Shown: positions 33,480-46,486, numbered from the stretch's first letter. The stretch: DNA of 64,000 nucleotides from Sipunculus nudus (GCA_026874595.1 CM049315.1:66057916-66121915); one strand, 5' to 3'. Made by a program: numbers and translations. Notes: a model not told the origin generated them from the letters alone.

Positions 33480-34415
33480 CCGATATTAAACAGACCCCTG
33501 AAAAGTTGCGCGTAGCGATATTGATCAGACCCCTGACTTGTTCAGCATAGCTATATTGAACAGGCCCCTGACTTGTTGCGCGTCATGATACTGAGCAGAC
33601 CCCTGACTTGTTGCGCGTCATGATATTCAATAGACCTTTGACTTGTTGCCCTTTCGAGAAATTGAACAGAGCTTTGACTTGTTGCGCGTCGTGATATTGA
33701 ACAGACCTTTGACTTCTTGCGCGTCGTGATATTGAACATACCTTTGACTTGTTGCGCGTCGTGATATTAAAAAATACCTTGGACTTGTTGCGAGTCGTGA
33801 TATTGAACAGACCCCTGACTAGTTGCGCGTCGTGATATTGAACAGACCCCTGACTTGTTGCGCGTCGTGATATTGAACAGATCCCTGACTAGTTGCGCGT
33901 CGTGTTATTGAATAGACCCCTGACTCGTTGCGCGTCGTGATATTGAACAGACCCCTGACTTGTTGCGCGTCGTGATATTGAACAGATCCCTGACTAGTTG
34001 CGCGTCGTGTTATTGAACAGACCCCTGACTCGTTGCGCGTCGTGATATTGAACAGACCCCTGACTTGTTGCGCGTCGTGATATTGAACAGACCCCTGACT
34101 TGTTGCGCGTCATGATATTGAACAGACCCTTGACTTGTTGCTCGTCGTGATATTGAACAGACCCCTGACTTGTAACGGGTCGTGATATTGAACAGACCCC
34201 TGACTTGTTGTGCGTCGTGATATTGAACAGACCCCTGACTTGTTGCGCGTCGTGATATTGAACAGACCCCTGACTTGTTGCGCGTCGTGATATTGAACAG
34301 ACCCTTGACTTGTTGCTCGTCGTGATATTGAACAGACCCCTGACTTGTAACGGGTCGTGATATTGAACAGACCCCTGACTTGTTGTGCGTCGTGTTATTG
34401 AACAGACCCCTTTAC
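33480..34415. repeat. 35-bp minisatellite, about 27 units, with higher-order structure
   Basis: Unit of 35 bp: GACCCCTGACTTGTTGCGCG then TCGTGATATTGAACA. The first units (33480-33780) are diverged; the rest are nearly identical. Variant units recur in blocks: a three-unit block (with ATCCCTGACTAGTT and CGTGTTATTG variants) repeats at 105-bp spacing near 33880 and 33985, and a block with CTTGACTTGTTGCTCG followed by TTGTAACGGGTC repeats 175 bp apart (34126 and 34301). There are no unique spacers, so it is not CRISPR-like. Confidence 0.95.
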
Positions 34416-35265
34416 TGGGGAGGCACAGTAAAGTAAATGTTTACTCAATGGTCCACCCGGAGGGGGGTTTCAGTCTGCATGAAATGGCCCATGAAATTTC
34501 TCTTTATATTCTTAACCATTAGACAGCAAAATAAGTGAAGACAGACTACCGGAAACCAGGCGTAACTAAGTAATTAGGCAATTAGCCACGTCCTTAAAAC
34601 AAAATTCAGTTTAGAATAAGATGAATCTTTAGATCTGCTTATTACAAAACGATAAATGAATACTTCATTTTTTGTATTAAAGTCTTATATTCTTTGAAAG
34701 GATCAATATGCTGTTTGATAGTTTGATAGTCAGGTAATCTAGGGTCAAGGTAACAAAAATCGGACATAAGTCAAGATTAATAATTGTTCTGGGAGAATGG
34801 AAATGCTTCTGGGAGTATCTGCACAACTTTAGCATGAAATAAACAGAGGAGATATCAGTAAAGACATGGCTTTGCAAAATTATGCCTTTCTCACGATTCA
34901 TAAAACAAACTGGCGGACTTTCTACATGTTTTCTGTGATTATGATCCACCTAAGCCCAACATATACTAGTGATTATATATCAATATCCTGCCTCGCTTGT
35001 CATGTTTCAGGGGGCATATCCTGGGGGATTATTCACCGACTAGAGAGCTGTTCTATTAAACATTGCGAGGGAGATCAATACGACGGATGTGTACATTGTA
35101 CCATGTATAGATTCCTTAATGATTTAGCTGCCAGTGGTAGCTCTTTTTTAATTATCTAAGCTTACTGACTTACCAGGGTTTAGAAATTTCCTAAAAAAAT
35201 TCTCCGAAAGTTGTGTGCCAAAAATAAGTTGGTCTATCTAGAAGGCATCCGTCATTTTCACCTAC
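34416..35265. other. no gene recognised
   Basis: Frames at 34677-34949 (-) and 34866-35159 (+) overlap each other and show no domain, signal peptide or splice support. Confidence 0.4.
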
Positions 35266-35307
35266 GTACGTACGTACCTACACACACATATATACATATA
35301 TATATAA

Positions 35308-35344
<37 letters not shown>

Positions 35345-35362
35345 CTTATATATATATATACT
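35266..35362. repeat. compound microsatellite (ACGT, AC, AT)
   Basis: CTACGTACGTACGTACC, then ACACACACATATAT, then long (AT)n broken by TATACATATA and ACTTA. Confidence 0.9.
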
Positions 35363-35399
35363 TAGTTATAAAATAATGTTTTTTACCTTTTCCTCTTTC

Positions 35400-38300
35400 A
35401 GTCATACTTAACTGTACTTAAACAAGAACTCCTTATAAAAGTGGACCATGCGTATATGAGATCCAGTTTACTTAGGGATGATTCTATATAATAATGCTCC
35501 GATATTTGGGGAAAAAAACACTGACGGCAGAAATATAACGTTCAATCCTTTGGAAAATGCAGTCGATTTTTATCATCTTTCCACCGGCCATCCCGTCTCT
35601 TTGGCAATAAAAAAAAATTCACTTACTTGTTCGATTTCTATAAAACAAAGTGAAATTATTTCCTGTACATTCTGAATACAAGCAATGTCCCTTTTATCCA
35701 GAAAAAAAAGACAAATTAAGGAAATGATTTGGATTTTTGATAATATCGGAAAATATCATTTTCAATGTCTCTTTATACGGCTACTGTCAATTTATCTGCA
35801 ATTTAAAAAATTTTCATAAACCAAATGCATAAATGCTGTAGAAATTTAAAATGTCCTTTAATTTAAGTGGTGGTGCGTGTACAGCAATTTCGATAATGTT
35901 ACAGTAAAACATTGTTGCCAAACACAAGAACACCGTGTTTTGACCTTCGATAAAGTTACAACATGTGTCTCTTACCTGGCCCAGTACAAAGAATTCATGA
36001 AATCTTTTAATTATAATATACTTATCTTGTGATGCACTTACGCGTTGTTGACAGATGATCAACTATTTACTTAACATTAACATGGTTATAATTTCTACTG
36101 CTATACAAGAAGATGTATATCATATATCATGTGTAAAATATCCAATGAAGTATGGGTTAAAGGCTGGGCCACAGAAATTCTAAAAGTCATGCCTTGCGAA
36201 TATCAAGATATTTCAGTGACGTTTGCAGTAGGTAAGTCCATCGATATATTGAATAAATTAACACTAAATTGCTCAACATTTCCAAGAAGTCCTCTGTTAG
36301 TGATATACCAAGAAACACCCACAGTTATGCCCTTGCATCACAGATATATTGACGGGCAAAGTGGCTAATTTGATCCCACGGAATTCCTCAGTAAATCATT
36401 ACAAACGTTGATAGACGAGATAATCATTTTACATTATTAACAATTATCATTTTCGTGGAGGCCACAATTATTCATTGATAAAACTTCATTGATGATTGTT
36501 TACTTTGCAGAAGGTAAGGAAAATTCAGTTAACTATCAATTGCCAGGTTTTTGAGGCACGTAATTTGTTTTACTGAATCTACAGATACAGACTTACACAA
36601 AGGAAAGAAGTCAGTAACTTCTTCGGTTAATAAGTATTTTTACTGAAGGAAAACGTTATATACAGTTCATGGCTTTAAACGAAGCTAGAAATGTGTTACG
36701 AAATAGACACCTCCCTACTTACTATGCTCTGTGAATAAATCTCCCATCAGCTCCCCAAAAAAATAAAAAAACCTACAACAACTAATGACTTAATGGCATA
36801 TTTGTGTTTATGATTCTGTGCAGCCGGGTTGGGTTAAACTGCCCACAGCAGCTACGTTGATGGTCTGTTCTAGGAAATGCCGTCGGTGACTCACTTGCAA
36901 CGTTAAATGTTCATGTTGCGCTGTTGCAACAATTAACTGATTTCGAAATAAGAAAAAAGAGTAATTGCAAGGTCTTTTTGGTTATCTAAATGGTTTATAT
37001 CGAGCGCGTTGTAATGGGTTTTACTTTTTATAATTTACCTGTCATCGGAAACATGAAGCGACTGTCACCGATTTAAATAGAGGGTTGTCATCGTTCTGAA
37101 ACCTTCATGTACACAAGTAGACGTAACCTTGCACTGGGCGCGATTAGTTGCGCGAAACATAAACATAACTCGCACATTACTTGTGCTGCAAAAACTTACA
37201 AGTTTTCGCGCATGCGCCAGATCTTTCCTCTGATCACGCGCTTTTGGTTTAGTAAGCAGACACACGAGGACTCACGCAAAGAACCATTACGACGTGTTAA
37301 ACAGGTGACCTAAAAAGACTAATGCCCTGTGGCGGGGTGGTATTGCAGGGGAACTTTTGTATTCAGCTAAAATGGACTGATACCGTGAGGTCATACCTAG
37401 TTTATTGTAAATGTTTATGTACCTAAAACTATACCCCGTTTACGGTTTTAACAGTGTCACCACCCGTAAATGAAATCTCATTTCAGCTATTAACACAACG
37501 CAGGTTAAGGATGAAAGCATTGTGGCCCAAATATAAAAAGTTGCTATAAAGAGTGGCCGGTTGTAAGTCCCCTTCCCAATTACTGTCTCAGAACACTGTG
37601 CCCATTTGTAATGCTGGGTATACATAAACACACTTGTGGCTGAGACCCTGCGTAAGGGTCTTAACAAAGAAGTGAGGCTACAGTTCGAAACCCATGACCG
37701 ATAGATCACAAGTCCACAAGACCGATAGATCACAAGTGCTATTACAGCACCAGGCTCCACAATATATATTCATATAAATAACCACTCAGACTTGATAAGA
37801 ACACTTTTGTTTACAGGGAGCTCTAAAATCACACAATCCTAGACAAATCATGCTATTTTGAAAAAAATATTTGTGTTGCAAGATGCAAAGATTCCTACAT
37901 TGGGCCATAAACATACCAAAACATACACTTCACGCATTTGAGAGACAAGAAGCAATCTGCTTATATGAAATTTGATAAACGTAAATTATTTTGGTAAATT
38001 CAAAACAGCCTTACTCGTGTAGAAGACATGATCATCGGAGTACTTGTATTTTTGCTTAATTCAGTATTGTTTGATTAATTGATATTTGTGACTCTTGTAT
38101 TAGTCTATTTATGTCATGTGTTTGTATTTTAAATAAAAAAAGAGGCTCCAGAGGGGCGACAAGGCCCATGGAAAGGCTGTTAGACCAAATACCTAATAAT
38201 TGTTGGGCTTTAAAAAAAACCTGTGAAAGCATCCGACAAATTGACAGTAAACAATGACGTTAGTGAGGGTTATGTAGGAAGTGAAGGCTATCGTAATCAA

Positions 38301-39236
38301 AGTATCAGCGTCCGGCCGTAAATATCGTAAACTCCACACTGACATGCTGCTGTATCACATATACTCTCTATGGTTAATGTCACGATTTCACGATCGTTTG
38401 AAAACCCTTTAAAATCCCATAATTCTTTATATCGGTGTGTCTCAAGGTTAAAGAAACCGCACGGGCTTTTGCATAATATATCTCAGATAAATGGCGGAGC
38501 AGTAAAAGTGATAGATTTAAGTTAGCTAAGAATGTATAAAAAGATGCTCAATCCGCCTGCTGTTGATTAGTGATCGTACTTCGGTAGCGACATGTTATAT
38601 ATAAAAATCGACATTCATTTGCTTTATCCGTGAATTTCTCCGAGGTATATCTATATTTTTTTTCTCGTTTGACCCCATGGATTGCCTGTAAGGCTGATTT
38701 TTTTTATCCCGTAACCTCAGTTCACAATTGTAATCGAGGTCGTTGTTTGAAGTGCTGATTCAGAATTTTTAAGCCACAGGGACCTGGTTACATTCATGCA
38801 CAGAACTGTCCTAAGGCCGAAAATTCGGGCTTCAAACAATGTCAATTGTGATTTTAGGCTGCGGGAGGAAACTTCAGCCTTATTTGCCAGTACTGGTTTC
38901 AAACGATTATGTCATAAAGTTTATATCGGTGCACAGATGAGTCTACCAAGAAACAAGAGTAGGTCTTATCATTAAGAATGCCAACTTGTTAATGCTGTCT
39001 GCTCCCCCCTTCCCACACCCCTTCCAATCCCGCCGCGACACAATATTTATTTAGTTATAGCCAATTTTATTTATAAACGTTATTCAACTTAAATTTGATG
39101 TTTTATCATTGCCAATAAAAGTTATACTTACTCTTCCTTATTTGAAACCTATATCGACAGACTGTAATCAATTTTCAAAAGTTTAATTTTTGCCCAAATT
39201 TTAACTTCAAATTTAATACATGTACTAGTCAGCTTT
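35400..39236. other. no gene recognised
   Basis: A sparse stretch. Small points: GACCGATAGATCACAAG occurs twice (about 37696 and 37721), and frames at 35814-36062 (-), 36129-36368 (+), 37107-37313 (+) and 37440-37760 (-) lack recognisable domains. Being upstream of the receptor on its strand, this stretch could contain unidentified 5' exons. Confidence 0.4.
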
Positions 39237-40130
39237 ATGTTAAAATACTTCGGACATTCCGTCTACGGCATTCAATTTCCGAGGGTGTGGAAGGGGGGGG
39301 GGGGGAGGAAATTTCACCGGAAGGTACATGCCATGGTAATCTTCTTTGACTCTTTGGGGCTGTTAGATAAACTTTGGGGATGCCGTGTTGACAGACACAC
39401 AGAACCACAGATAGAAAGGAGATTAATTTGGATACACATCCAGACTCGCCATTTAATTGACTAACCCAACTAAAAATATCAGCATTTGTTCAAGGCAAAA
39501 ATACAAACTAATGGCCTCCTTACTAGGTGGTAGTGGTAGGCTCATAAATCATAAAAAACTGAGAGATGACGAAATACTTCTGTTGTCACTTTAAATGTAT
39601 GCTTTAGTTTACTGTATCGTGCATTAACTGTGATAATTAATATTAATTAACTTAATTCATATGCGATTTGGGGGGGGGGATGGCAAATGCTCAGTTTTGT
39701 AAACCTGTGATTTTAGTTGGGTCTATGAAACCGGATGGAAGGGTTGAAAAGATGGGGAAATGGTAGAACGCTTTGTTGCAAGTCAAAATGCCATGTCCTG
39801 GTTAATAACATATTCAAAATCAGGTGAAATGTTTAAAAACGGTTTGAAATTGATTTTTTTAAATCACCCAGAGAAATATGATGATAATGAGGCTTTCGAT
39901 CAACAAAACAATCTAATTGCATCACGCGAAATTAGGAGTGGCAATTAACCTTTCTAAAAACATGCGACCATTGGCACAATGACCAGGCACAACCTATATA
40001 TTTCAGTGGGAGGGGATTATATTTTAAACCATGTTTGACCGTGTGTATATATGTAATATAAGGTGCTAGTTATGGACAGATTTTATGTCAGTTTTGATTA
40101 AATTGATTGAGTTTGAAACCCATATTGATC
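39237..40130. other. no gene recognised; two G homopolymers
   Basis: Poly(G) runs at about 39293-39304 and 39670-39678. Frames at 39237-39464 and 39760-39948 (+) show no domain. Confidence 0.4.
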
Positions 40131-40134
40131 CGGT

Positions 40135-40545
40135 TCCAGGAAAGTAGTTCTATCTATCTCCTATTTATATATTAATTTCTGAACATAGATTTTCGAAATG
40201 AAACAAATTATAACGACAATATGCCATTAGAATGAACACTGACTATCTTAAGAAGTATTTTTAGGTTTTTCACTGGTGACGACTCCTGATTGGGGATTTG
40301 GTTCAACTGGATCCTGTGCCAAGAAAGAGTATACGTTCAAGTAGCAGGCCTGGTGAAATCTCTTGCTTTTAAACCAAGACAAGAGTTCTTTCAAATTCCT
40401 ATCAAACCTAAAAAAAACTTCAGCTAGTCAGTGTTCATTCTTATGGCATACTGTTGATATAATTGTGTCATTTCAAAAATCCATATTCAGAAATTAATAT
40501 ATAATTAGGTGCACCCGTTGAAATCCCCGGTTCTATAAGATAAAT
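40135..40545. repeat. imperfect inverted repeat, about 410 bp (MITE-like hairpin)
   Basis: The left arm (about 40135-40275: TATTAATTTCTGAACATAGA, ATGCCATTAGAATGAACACT, TTTTTAGGTTT) is matched in reverse by the right arm (about 40400-40545: AGTGTTCATTCTTATGGCAT, TTCAGAAATTAATATA). Arms are about 140 bp with a loop of about 125 bp. Divergence of perhaps one base in seven suggests an old insertion. Ends and target duplication were not fixed. Confidence 0.7.
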
Positions 40546-40852
40546 AGTTCTGTAATTAGCAAAACGAGTACGATATCATCATTGCTGGAGTGCTGACAGT
40601 ACAGTATATATAACGATTGCATATTAAAGCCATCTACTGTGAAAGTATTTTGAAGAAATCATATAGATTCCAACAGGATTCAATATTTGTCCTGATCTTT
40701 GTTGATTGACCTGGCATAAGGAGTTTGGGTGAAAACTGACAACGCTCCTTGATAAAAGCAAGTTAACTGCTTCGGGGCTTTTGGTGCAAGTCATTGATAT
40801 AGTGTTACGGGGTGACATAAAAGCGGACCGAACTGTCTCGCTAACGAAGCTT

Positions 40853-40925
40853 GCTTAGGTAGCGAAGCGGTTTGTACGCCCGACCTGTGACCCGCTAACA
40901 TGGGTTCTAACCCGGGATCGGCCCA
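40853..40925 (+). ncRNA. tRNA-like module (SINE head or tRNA pseudogene)
   Basis: An exact RNA polymerase III A box TAGCGAAGCGG (40860-40870) and a near-consensus B box GGTTCTAACCC (40903-40913) lie 43 bp apart, the spacing of a real tRNA. The acceptor stem does not pair convincingly and the sequence continues CGGGATCGG, so a tRNA-derived SINE head or a dead tRNA is more likely than a working gene. No poly(A) tail or second copy was found in the window. Confidence 0.4.
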
Positions 40926-41053
40926 ATGTTATTCCCTAACCATTTTTCAACGCAACAAAAGATACAAGTGGTTCTGTCTCCAAGCACATTGATGCAAGAT
41001 TTTATGTACAGATTTTCCTGAAAATTTGTAGAGGGCTAGGGTAAAACCATACA

Positions 41054-41786
41054 CAGTCAAACCTCTATAATGTGGGCACCTTTGGGACTGGGCCGAACTG
41101 GCCACTATATGGAGGTAATAGCTGCCACATTCAGTGCTGCCACCTACTTTAAAATATTACTATAGTTGCACCAGTTATATAGTGTACTTCATTAACATGG
41201 ATGTATTATGTATATGTTCATTCTTCCTTTTTTTAAACATAAAGATAAATAAGTGAAAATATAATTGTTAATATATAAATGTATATATATGTGTGTGCGG
41301 GTGTGTGTGCGTGAGTGTTATAACATATATCGATGGACATAATCTTCAAGCATCTGTCTAATATTTTGATGTACCCAATGCATCCCGAAGCTACCCAATA
41401 TATCCTAAGGTATACCATATTGTTCTAAAAACTCTCTGTAAGATATGCCACTCTCATAATCTGTGAAAAGCTACACCTTTATATTTTAGTCTGGGGTTTA
41501 CATTTTATTATTGGACAGTAACTGAATATGACAAAGAATGCATGCGAATGACCAGTGTCTGGTGTTATCATAAAGTGCAACTGCTAAGTAAACACTGCAC
41601 TGAGAAAAGGGAACTTTATCCTATAACTTTATTTCACAGTACCAGGTAATTGGGTGAATGAACATTGCATCCACTCATGGTATTAACTTTAGCAGTTTCT
41701 TTGCTTCATTGACAGTGGCGTCAGTTTTTCTTCAAGGGTGTGGGGATGACTCGCAACTTTTTTCATACACATACACCCCAACACAC

Positions 41787-41840
<54 letters not shown>

Positions 41841-42681
41841 CTTCCATTGTGTGTATGACAAAATTTCATATATAATACAATTAAGTAAAAGGTTTTAAAA
41901 AAGGTATGTTTCCAGTATATGTTTATTCTAAATCAGGTTAAGATATATAATATTTCATATTTAACTCATAAATGTTACAGTCTATAATTCTAGTTATAAA
42001 TATATACATTTCAAATATATAAATATTATTCTCTGAATATCAGGGGGGATAATTACATTGACCATACTCCCCTTGCTAAAAAAGTGGGGGGTGTATATAC
42101 CCCCCCCCCTCCCATCCCCCCTGTATTGACGCCCCTGTTCATTGACAAAGAAATTCTAATAACTGTCAGATCAAGATATGCCGTTCAGTCCAGTATGTAT
42201 GGCTAATGAGTGGTGCAATTACCGCTGGCTATAAACATAACAGTACCATAGCAGGTCTGACCATACTGAGCAGGCATATCAAAGAAGTCTGATTAGTGTG
42301 CGTGTATCCCATGCCTAGTTATTATCATGATTATGCAATCAGACGGTCATAGACCTCTGACCTATGTTCATCTGTTTGATCATTATCATTAATACTAATA
42401 ATAGTTGAAATAATAATATATGATAATTATCGGTTATTTCGATTACTAATATTTAAAAATTCACAATCCATAAAGCACCTTAAGTTAATTAGGAAGACAC
42501 ATCAGTTGGAAAAATCGATAAAGTGACCACTTTAGCTCGGGAAAAGTGCCAAATTAACAGAATATAGAGATGCTCACATCAGCTAAACATAATAAAGAGA
42601 AAGAAAACGAGACTGGCCAAAAGTGCTTACTTTATAGAGGTGCCCACTTTACAGAGGTGCCCACTAAGAGAGGTTCGACTG
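41054..42681. mobile_element. Tigger-like element disrupted by a hAT-like insertion
   Basis: Left end CAGTCAAACCTCTATAATGT then GGGCACC; right end, other strand, CAGTCGAACCTCTCTTAGTG then GGGCACC. CAGT-N2-AACCTC ends and GTGGGCACC repeats are typical of pogo/Tigger-type elements. The TA target duplication is not preserved at either edge (CA and TC flank it). About 1.2 kb remains after removing the nested element at 41713-42137; no transposase frame is recognisable. The frame at 42570-42884 runs out of the right end and is not a gene. Confidence 0.65.
41713..42137. mobile_element. hAT-like MITE, 425 bp, copy A
   Basis: Perfect 8-bp target duplication TTCATTGA (41705-41712 and 42138-42145). 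Ends CAGTGGCGTCA and, other strand, CAGGGGCGTCAATA. The interior has an (AT)n tract (41789-41837), an ATTACATTGACCAT block and a GGGGG...TATATAC...CCCCC hairpin, all shared with the copies at 57444-57793 and 58515-58993. No coding capacity. Confidence 0.88.
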
Positions 42682-42933
42682 TCAAACAATCCATTTATGT
42701 TGGACGTAATCACCATAATATTATTTTTCTTAATACCATTATGACAAAGGACGATTTCATTGTCCCCGTGTACAATTCGTCTATTCGAATGTATTTGCTC
42801 TGCCACTCAACAGGTGAAACCGTGAAAGTGTTAAACGCGATAGGTGTGAACATGAACACGACTGATTTTGGCCTTAACTGTTAAGACCATGGTTATCCTC
42901 AAAGATACGTTTAAAGTATAGATAACAACATAC

Positions 42934-43074
42934 CTGCAAACCCTTAAAATGATTTAAAACGGTGGTGTGCAACAGGTCTCGATGCCAATGCTGACCTAAC
43001 TGAAAAGCCCTCAAATTGAAAGCGAAGTCGTTTGGTCTTTGCTTAGCGTTTGAATTAATAACCACTACTTCCTT
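42934..43074 (-). other. orphan exon-like open frame
   Basis: On the minus strand, acceptor GTACTCTCTCAG precedes AAG and a 47-codon open frame (141 bp, phase 0 at both ends) followed by donor TTTGCAG|GTATGT. The peptide includes NDFAFNLRAFQLGQHWHRDL and NHFKGLQ. I do not recognise it. It is on the receptor's strand and upstream of its first seen exon, but its phase (0) does not match the phase 1 that exon needs, so intervening exons or a separate gene would be required. Could be chance. Confidence 0.25.
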
Positions 43075-43099
43075 CTGAGAGAGTACAATTCCTTTAGAG

Positions 43100-44940
43100 G
43101 AAACTCAGGACAGGACAGGGCAAGCTTTTTGCCTTGGTCTTGACGGGTCAGTGGGCTCGAAATGCAGGAAATCCCCGGGGCGCCTCCTACAAAGCGTTAT
43201 ATGCGTGAAAGTCCTCAAAAAAACATCGGAAATAGGGGCACCTATTGGGGTAATAATAAAATTATTAATGATGCAGCTTAATAGGAAATTATCCCGCAAA
43301 AGAAAACATACTTGTCCTAGAAGAGCGCACCGACGATACGTGCGCGAAATTTGGAGATTCAAATCAGAGCGGAAGCAGGTAAACCATTTAAAAAAACAAC
43401 TATACGTGTTGAATATATAGATATAAGTGCACTATTTAAGGCAGCTAGTAAAAATCTGCATGACATTATATCGTTTTTTGTCACTGAAACTAAATGTAAG
43501 ATATCATTTTTTACCTCACTAAAAGTACTCTGCTCGTGCTCAGTGCATAAAAATGCACTTGTTTACAATTAAACCTTTCATAAACAATAAAAAAATGTCA
43601 CTGCAAACTCAATAGAGATTATATCTATACTATACAAGAACACGGTATTAGTTACAAAAGTACACTTTATTGGATTACGAACATAAAACAATTCTGTGTT
43701 GATTTAAATAAAGGGGTTTTGCCAGGGATGCTACCTGAAATTTGGGAAGTGATCTTGGTGTAGGTTTGTGCTCTCTGGGTACCCTTGTAAAAGTACAGTT
43801 TTAATAAATTGTGAAGGATTTTAACGATCTGCATGGTGCGGGTATATCAGTGAAGCTGACATGACAGAATCCGGGCTATAAATGTTCAAACAGGAAGATT
43901 TCATCTAGAATAAAATTGAACAAGCAACCTAACGAATTCCCTCATATCTGTAATAAAAGATCAATATCCCTGTCCTGGGGTAAAATGATATCAGTGTATG
44001 ATGTTCTGTATATATTGTACTTTCGTTCCCGACAGTAGTACTCCGGATCAGTGATTAAAGAAATTGTACCCGGGGAATGTTTTCCTACTACACAGGGTGA
44101 CGAGGGAAGTGATACCGTAAGCGCTGTATCAGGTTCTGATATTCCATTTAATTGTTTGGCTTACGGATTATGGCTAGCCCCTCTGTCTGAGTAATCTTAT
44201 ATGTTTTCTTAGGCATCTCATCCTTTACCATCAACAATCAGTAATCATTACCTTAGGCTATGTTATGAAAGTATAATGCTGCTAAAGAGAAGAACACGTT
44301 ACTATGCCAGGCATGTGTTAGATTCCATAAATACATTCAGGGAAATAACTATCGTGGAAACACATGTTACAGTCCACACAGTTCTAACAGTTTAAATGAA
44401 TAAGATACTTCAGTTCTCGAATTTACATATATTTTTTTAATTTAGGTATTCATCTTAGTCGAAATTTTCAATGAAACATGGAGGCAAGAGATATATGAGA
44501 AATCTTTGAAAAAAAAGGCCTTTATTGGAGACTGAATTATACATGTGTAAGAATTGGTGCCAAATATTATTTTCATGATCCTGTCGAACCTCAAATGGTT
44601 TAAGTGCCATATCATTAATATCTACAAAAAAAGGAATACTTTGTATATAAGATGTCTGACTTTGGAATAGGATGTTTTGTCATATTAGAAATTAAACCAA
44701 TGAGAGCTCTGTGAGCAACCTAGTGTTCGAACCCAGAAAATAATGCCATACAGCCTTACGAATTTTTATCGCAATAATGAATGTGGTTAATACATTTGTA
44801 CATGATATGGACAATCTTTTCTCATACTTTTTTCGTCAAAGTCTATAGATAAGGGAAAAATGGATATGTAACAAAACGTTCACATTTCCAAAAGCATTGT
44901 TCCAAGGTTTTAACAGCAGCTGTAATATTAAATTCCCATA
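43100..44940. other. no gene recognised
   Basis: Overlapping frames on both strands at 43105-43420 come from a locally GC-richer patch (CCCCGGGGCGCC) and show no domain. The remainder is AT-rich without repeats that I could pair. Confidence 0.4.
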
Positions 44941-44944
44941 GTCT

Positions 44945-45200
44945 TGTTACTGCCTCCGCCTGGAGGGTATGTGTTCATCCCCGTTTTTGTGTGTGTTTGT
45001 GCGTGTGTGTTTGTTCACAACATAACTCACGCAATCAAGAACGGAATCTCGTGAAATTTTCTAGGCATTTCGTGAATGGGCTAATGAAGAAACGACTAGA
45101 TTTTGGTGTGGATCCGAAACATAACCAGGATTCAGGAACGGGGGTTATGTTGTGAACAAACACGCAAACGGGATAGAACGCTTACCCTCTTGTCTGAGGC
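44945..45200. repeat. dispersed repeat, CTCCGCC family, copy 2
   Basis: Begins TGCCTCCGCCTGGAGGGTATG, then GTGTGTTTGTGCGTGTGTG, TTTGTTCACA, GTGAAATTTTC and GGATCC. Same order of landmarks as 10940-11285. The distal part (TTATGTTGTGAACAAACACG) is the inverse of its own TTTGTTCACAACATAA block, so this copy folds back on itself. Confidence 0.65.
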
Positions 45201-45654
45201 AATAATACTCTGTTCCAAGCTATTTTTTCCACTCTACATAATAAAAACTTCAAAATGGACATTAACATTCACGTTTCTATGAAACCAGATTCTTAGACAC
45301 CTTTCGGTAATTTTATACTTTGCAGCATTTTCAGTCCTAGGTTGGATTTCTACCAGTGTAAGAACATCTGTCCATTTTAAATGTTCAATAATTTTATAAA
45401 TACACTGATAAAATATTTAAGAAGGACAAGAGCACGTCAGTGGTGAATATACTGGTAATGTTGCATAGGAATATTATTGCAAACATTGACGTAAGATAAA
45501 TCCAAGAGGATTACATTATTTAGATCAAATGAAGTTTAGGTATTGGCCATGAAATTATGCTTGTATTTCTTGATCAGTATGAAAGCTGCTTTGCCAATGT
45601 TTAGATTTTAATAATCCTATACTCAGTAATTTCTACAAATAGTCATAAATATGC

Positions 45655-45790
45655 CATGATAATCTATGGAAGTGTATTGTTGCCAACTGGTAAAAGAAAA
45701 AAATATTTCATACGTACGACATACTATCTCGTACGTAGGACATAATTTCGTACGAAAATGAGGAATGCGATTTATTGCTTACGAGACGTA
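45655..45790. repeat. TACGACATA-type short tandem repeat, copy 1
   Basis: TACGTACGACATACTATCTC, GTACGTAGGACATAATTTCG and similar words repeat every 20-21 bp, preceded by GGAAGTGTATTGTTGCCA. The reverse complement of the whole block occurs at 49850-49975. Confidence 0.75.
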
Positions 45791-45940
45791 GGAGATTTAC
45801 GGACACATGGACACACAGCTTCGTGTTGCCCTCTGCATGTAGTTCAAACTTGAGATCATGCACTTCGTTTCATAATATTTGATTCATTGGCCTCTCCATA
45901 CGAGCATTTCTGTATCCAAAAATTCTACCAAAATACTACA

Positions 45941-45945
<5 letters not shown>

Positions 45946-45999
<54 letters not shown>
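45946..45999. repeat. (AT)n microsatellite
   Basis: About 54 bp of uninterrupted AT dinucleotides. Confidence 0.97.
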
Positions 46000-46001
<2 letters not shown>

Positions 46002-46226
46002 CCAGTGACTTTACCCCGCAACTGATATTCACAGCACTATTAGGTTATAACATCTGAATGTTGCCACACGCTCTCAGCGTGTGGTACGCAACTAATTAGT
46101 CATGAAATGCCTAAAGAAAAACAAGTTTAGTTCTTTCTTCTTTCTGTACAACATAGAAATGCTCTCGTCACCCATCTTGCACTCTGCCAACCGTTTTTGC
46201 AACAAATTATGACTATACACAACTGC

Positions 46227-46228
<2 letters not shown>

Positions 46229-46268
<40 letters not shown>
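46229..46268. repeat. (AT)n microsatellite
   Basis: About 40 bp of AT dinucleotides, followed by further short TA and CA runs to about 46340. Confidence 0.95.
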
Positions 46269-46272
<4 letters not shown>

Positions 46273-46486
46273 TAACACTACACACACATATATATATATA
46301 TTCACAACAATATATATTAAAGGTGTGGGTATATATATATACATTAACTAGCTGTATATTATATCTTACTAATAGTTTTAAGAAATACTGACAATTGAAC
46401 GGGTTTAAACTGATATTTTTGCACATTTCAACAGGGAATAGAAGTTTCACTTTTTGATTGCACCGTCTCCACTTTTTTTCGGTTTT

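Noticed and set aside
33480-34415. CRISPR-like regular 35-bp repeats
   Set aside because: Units are contiguous with no unique spacers, and the context is an animal genome; it is a minisatellite.
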